A program made the translations under genes and the position numbers. From JBBQHX01 sp038324385 (GTDB lineage: Bacteria; Gemmatimonadota; Gemmatimonadetes; Gemmatimonadales; Gemmatimonadaceae): DNA of 9,955 nt. Below, piece by piece: positions 6,758-9,955 of this stretch. The stretch is taken from the NCBI GenBank assembly GCA_038324385.1, contig JBBQHX010000127.1, forward strand, positions 1 to 9,955, in the 5' to 3' direction. Each line of letters begins with the position of its first letter. The first letter of the stretch is position 1. Below the pieces are notes generated by a model, which did not search any database, was not told where the DNA came from, and saw nothing but the letters and a program-made list of their open reading frames with translations.

Positions 6758-8704
6758 GTGCCCGATCCCATTGTCTCGTCGCCCGATAGCGAGCTGCAGG
6801 CGCGCGTCGAGCAGGCGCTCGACGATCAATACGAGCTCGTGCGTGAGATTGGCCGCGGCGGGATGGGTGTCGTTTACCTCGCCCGCGATCGACGGCTGAA
6901 GCGCAACGTCGCGATCAAGCTGCTCCCTCCGGAGCTCGCGTTCCGGGGCGAGATTCGCACGCGTTTCCTGCGTGAGGCGGAGACGGCGGCGCAGCTGAGC
7001 CACCCCAACATCGTCCCGATCTACTCGGTCGACGAGCGCGATGGGCTCGTCTATTTCGTGATGGCGTACGTTGACGGCCAGAACCTCGGCGAGCGGCTCA
7101 AGCGCGGCGGACCGCTGAGCTGCGACGAGGGGCGCCGCGTGCTCCACGACGTCGCCGACGCGTTGGCCTACGCGCACTCGCGCGGCGTCGTACACCGCGA
7201 CATCAAGCCCGACAACATCCTCCTGTGCGAGGACGACGGGCGCGTCATGGTGACGGATTTCGGTATCGCCCGCGCCATCACCGAGGGCAACGACTCGCGC
7301 CTGACGGCCACCGGGCTCGCCATCGGTACGCCGCACTACATGTCGCCCGAACAGGCCGCCGGCGAGCGGACCGTCGACGGGCGCAGCGATCTCTACTCGC
7401 TCGGCGTGCTGGCGTATCAGATGCTCGTCGGCGAAACGCCATTCGTCGCGTCGAGCACGCCGGCGCTGCTGGTCAAGCACATCTCCGAGCAGCCGCGGCC
7501 GATCAGCGAGCGTGTCGCCGGGATCCCGGACGATCTCGCGAGCGCCATCATGCGGCTACTCGAGAAGGATCCGAATCGGCGCTTCGCGGACGCCGCTGCG
7601 CTCGTGAAGGCGCTCGACCGACACGAGGTGCAGCGCCTCGAACCCGCCCCCAGCCGCCTGCCGGCCGCGCGTGGCGTCGCGTCGGTGGAGCTGGAGGAGC
7701 CCGAGTACGGCGCCCCGACCGCCGATGAGCGCGCCCGCTGGAACGAGCCATCGGTGGCCCAGTTTCGCCGCCGGTTCGGCACCTACGCGGGCGTCAACGC
7801 GATCTTCTTCGTGCTCGCGCTGTTCGGTGGCGCCGACCTGCTCGGCTTCACGGCCATGTGGACCATCCTGATGGCCTACTGGTACGCGAAGCTGTGGACC
7901 AATGGCTACGACTGGCGGGACGTCTTCCGCCAGCCGCGCGACCGCCTCTTCCTCGACGTCGCCGCCGAAACGGTGGACGATGCGCGGGCGATCTTCGATA
8001 AGGAGAAGCGGGCTCACGTGCGCGAGCGCGAACGGCGTCGCCGGCTCCTGCTCACCGGCGGCGCATCCGATCACCGGGGCGGGCGGGGTGGTCGTGCGCT
8101 CGGTGGCGGTGCGGCCAGCGCGCGATCGTCGGTGGCGCTGCCCGAGCCGGGATCGCCGTTCGCCAATCGCGTGCGGCAGGCGATGATGGACCGCGATGAG
8201 ATCGTGAGTCAGTGGACGGCGATGCCGCGGCAGGAGCGCGAGCGGCTTCCCGAGGTGCCGGGCACCGCGAACGAGCTGGCCGACCGCGTCGCCTCACTCG
8301 CGGCGCAGCTCACCGAGCTGAATCGGACCAGCGCGGGTGGGCTGGCAGCGATCGACCGCGAGATCGTGGAACTCGAAGGGCAGGCGAGCGGCGTCGACGG
8401 GCCGGCGGCCGACAATCGGTTTCGCCGGCTGGCCAAGCTCCGGCGCGAGCGTCGCGGCGTGCTCGACCTCGACCGCCGACGCGCGCACGCGACGGAGCGG
8501 TTCGAGAGCTGCGTCCTGACGCTCCAGAATCTGCGTCTTGATTTCTCGGGCCTCCGTGCCGGCACGCAGGGGCATCAGCAGGTCACGACGCTGGTCGCGC
8601 GTGCCCAGCAGCTCGCGCACGACATGGACGGCATCGTCTCGGCCGAGAATGAGGTCGCGCGCGGCCATCGGCGGACGGCGACCCGCTCGCCGGACGGAGT
8701 GTGA
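6758..8704 (+). CDS. Transmembrane Ser/Thr protein kinase with central two-helix segment and helical tail
   Basis: This is a Hanks-type kinase that should phosphorylate Ser/Thr on unknown cytosolic targets. With GTG 6758 it is 648 aa. The kinase domain (about 26-290) has glycine loop GRGGMGVVY (from Gly32), catalytic Lys54 in VAIK, HRDIKPDN with Asp148, DFG Asp167, activation segment with several Thr (LTATGLAIGTPHYMSPEQ) and DLYSLGVLAYQMLVGETPF, so it appears active and of RD type. A Pro/Glu-rich linker leads to two hydrophobic helices (about 343-358 and 362-379) resembling the 2TM domain. A strongly basic, Gly/Arg-rich stretch (about 400-460) and a helical, probably coiled-coil tail (about 470-645) follow. 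There are no PASTA or other extracellular domains, so both ends should face the cytoplasm. An ATG at 6716 would add 14 residues but overlaps the promoter -10. The stop overlaps the next kinase start. Confidence 0.93.
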   Translation: MPDPIVSSPDSELQARVEQALDDQYELVREIGRGGMGVVYLARDRRLKRNVAIKLLPPELAFRGEIRTRFLREAETAAQLSHPNIVPIYSVDERDGLVYFVMAYVDGQNLGERLKRGGPLSCDEGRRVLHDVADALAYAHSRGVVHRDIKPDNILLCEDDGRVMVTDFGIARAITEGNDSRLTATGLAIGTPHYMSPEQAAGERTVDGRSDLYSLGVLAYQMLVGETPFVASSTPALLVKHISEQPRPISERVAGIPDDLASAIMRLLEKDPNRRFADAAALVKALDRHEVQRLEPAPSRLPAARGVASVELEEPEYGAPTADERARWNEPSVAQFRRRFGTYAGVNAIFFVLALFGGADLLGFTAMWTILMAYWYAKLWTNGYDWRDVFRQPRDRLFLDVAAETVDDARAIFDKEKRAHVRERERRRRLLLTGGASDHRGGRGGRALGGGAASARSSVALPEPGSPFANRVRQAMMDRDEIVSQWTAMPRQERERLPEVPGTANELADRVASLAAQLTELNRTSAGGLAAIDREIVELEGQASGVDGPAADNRFRRLAKLRRERRGVLDLDRRRAHATERFESCVLTLQNLRLDFSGLRAGTQGHQQVTTLVARAQQLAHDMDGIVSAENEVARGHRRTATRSPDGV

Positions 8705-9955
8705 GCGCGCCGGGCGTCTCGGGCGGCGGGGAGCGGGTGGACTGGTCGAGTGGCGGTGGGGCCGCCGACCAGGCATTGCGGGAGCGTGTGCTCGCCGCGG
8801 TGGGCGATCGCTACGAACTCGAGGCGGAGATCGGACGCGGCGGGATGGCGGTGGTCTACCGCGCGCGCGACATCCGGCTGCGCCGCCGGGTCGCGCTCAA
8901 GGTGCTCCCGCCGGAACTCGCCTTTCGCACCGAGGTGCGCCAGCGCTTTCTACGTGAGGCACAGACCGCCGCGGGGCTGAATCACCCGAACATCGTCCCG
9001 ATCTTCAGCGTCGACGAGCGCGACGGGCTCGTCTACTTCGCCATGGGGCTGGTCGAGGGGGACAGTCTCGCGGCGCGACTGGCGCGCGAGCGCCGACCGC
9101 CATACCCGGCGGTGCTCCGCATCCTGCGCGATGTGGCCGATGCGCTGACTTACGCGCACGCCCGCGGCGTCGTGCACCGTGACGTGAAGCCGGACAACAT
9201 CCTGCTCGATCGCGAATCGGGGCGGGCGATGGTCACCGATTTCGGCATCGCCCGGGCCGCCGAAGCGGGGACGCGGCTGACGGTCACCGGGATCGCCGTC
9301 GGGACGCCGACCTATATGTCGCCCGAACAGGCGCTCGGCGAGCGCGAAGTCGATGCCCGCAGCGATCTGTACGCGCTCGGCGTGGTGGCCTATCAGATGG
9401 TGACCGGCGAGGTGCCGTTCCGCGCGGCGAGCACGGCGTCGATGCTGATGAAGCACATCAGCGAGCGGCCGCGGCCGGTCGCGGAATTGCGGCCGGACGT
9501 GCCGCCCGAGGTCGCGCAGGCGATCGACCGCGCGCTGCGCAAGGATCCCGACGACCGGTGGCCGGACGTGCGCGCGATGCGTGAGGCGCTGGACGGGCGG
9601 GGCCCCCCCCCCACTGGAAATATGCCACCGGGTGCAGCATCGGCCGCCACCACATCACCGCGTGGCGGCGCCGGACACCGCTCACCCGAGCCGCCCCGCG
9701 CCGACCCCCGCCCTCGAAACCAGGGATCCGGGTCTGCGGGCGCGCGCGTGCTCCCGCCGGTGCCGCCCCAGCGTACCCCCGACGCTGGCCGTGTCCCAGC
9801 GCCAGCGGCGGGCGACCCATTCGCGGCGATCCCGCGTCCGTACAAGCTGCCGACCTACCCCGTCTTCCCCGTCGACGCCAATCGTGAGGCACGCGAGCTC
9901 TGGCGGCAGCGGCAGGAGGAGTGGCGGCTCGACGTCCGGCAGCGGATGGACGCCG
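8701..9955 (+). CDS. Second Ser/Thr protein kinase, C-terminus cut by window edge
   Basis: This is a paralogue of the upstream kinase, translationally coupled to it: GTG 8701 overlaps the preceding TGA in GTGA. The visible 418 codons are uninterrupted. The kinase domain (about 40-300) has GRGGMAVVY (from Gly45), Lys67 in VALK, HRDVKPDN with Asp161, DFG Asp180, LTVTGIAVGTPTYMSPEQ and DLYALGVVAYQM, so it is predicted active. It shares long stretches with the first kinase, such as HPNIVPI and SVDERDGLVYF. After the domain comes a linker of about 80 residues rich in Pro, Ala, Gly and Arg, opening with a C10 tract (Gly-Pro-Pro-Pro). Charged sequence (YKLPTYPVFPV, then RQRQEEWRLDVRQRMDA) follows. 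Frame is kept across the tract to the window end. By analogy a membrane segment may lie beyond the edge, but that is a guess. Confidence 0.92.
   Translation, partial: MSAPGVSGGGERVDWSSGGGAADQALRERVLAAVGDRYELEAEIGRGGMAVVYRARDIRLRRRVALKVLPPELAFRTEVRQRFLREAQTAAGLNHPNIVPIFSVDERDGLVYFAMGLVEGDSLAARLARERRPPYPAVLRILRDVADALTYAHARGVVHRDVKPDNILLDRESGRAMVTDFGIARAAEAGTRLTVTGIAVGTPTYMSPEQALGEREVDARSDLYALGVVAYQMVTGEVPFRAASTASMLMKHISERPRPVAELRPDVPPEVAQAIDRALRKDPDDRWPDVRAMREALDGRGPPPTGNMPPGAASAATTSPRGGAGHRSPEPPRADPRPRNQGSGSAGARVLPPVPPQRTPDAGRVPAPAAGDPFAAIPRPYKLPTYPVFPVDANREARELWRQRQEEWRLDVRQRMDA
9603..9612 (+). repeat. Homopolymer of ten C inside the second kinase gene
   Basis: Ten consecutive C residues lie just after the kinase domain, at the start of the linker. 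The current length keeps the downstream frame open to the window end. Gain or loss of one base would detach the kinase domain from everything downstream. It could be a slippage-prone switch, or a length error from sequencing. Confidence 0.9.

Noticed and set aside
6719..7480. Minus-strand open frames opposite the first kinase (also 7556-8074)
   Set aside because: They lie opposite well-supported kinase motifs and show only antisense composition.
1..9955. CRISPR array, tRNA or rRNA gene, insertion sequence or prophage
   Set aside because: No spaced direct repeats, cloverleaf-like segments, rRNA sequence, transposase motifs or flanking terminal repeats were seen.

Overview
The window is about 70% GC, densely coding, and dominated by G or C at third codon positions. 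Gene content and style suggest a Gemmatimonadota bacterium, less likely Acidobacteriota or Myxococcota. The main clue is the tandem Hanks-type Ser/Thr kinases with the G-R-G-G-M-[GA]-V-V-Y loop, one followed by a two-helix membrane segment and a helical tail. This assignment is an inference from gene style, since no rRNA or marker gene is present.

Layout, left to right: (1) 1-1378, minus strand: the first 459 codons of a glutamine-dependent NAD+ synthetase (nadE), with the nitrilase-type amidase domain complete and the synthetase domain cut by the window edge. (2) About 1501-3624, plus strand, divergent from nadE: a class A penicillin-binding protein with all expected glycosyltransferase and transpeptidase motifs. 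Its start codon is uncertain and lies in or beside a 12-bp tandem repeat that supplies in-frame GTG codons. (3) 3625-3733: a short convergent gap holding a perfect 14-bp hairpin, probably a shared terminator. (4) 3734-6295, minus strand: LonA protease with both active sites intact and an apparent insertion of about 45 residues before the Walker A motif. (5) 6296-6757: the largest gene-free stretch, divergent between lon and the kinases. It holds a good housekeeping-type promoter, a possible ECF-type promoter enclosed by a perfect 12-bp inverted repeat, and other dyads. (6) 6758-8704 and 8701-9955, plus strand: two kinases overlapping by 4 bp; the second runs off the window and carries a C10 tract in its linker.

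NadE (cofactor synthesis), the PBP (cell wall), Lon (protein quality control) and the kinases (signalling) do not form an obvious single pathway. Only the two kinases are clearly co-transcribed. I found no CRISPR array, transposase, tRNA, rRNA or defence module. The most interesting material is regulatory or architectural: the lon/kinase intergenic region, the kinase pair with its homopolymer, the PBP start repeat and the Lon insertion. I do not see a convincing undescribed multi-gene system.
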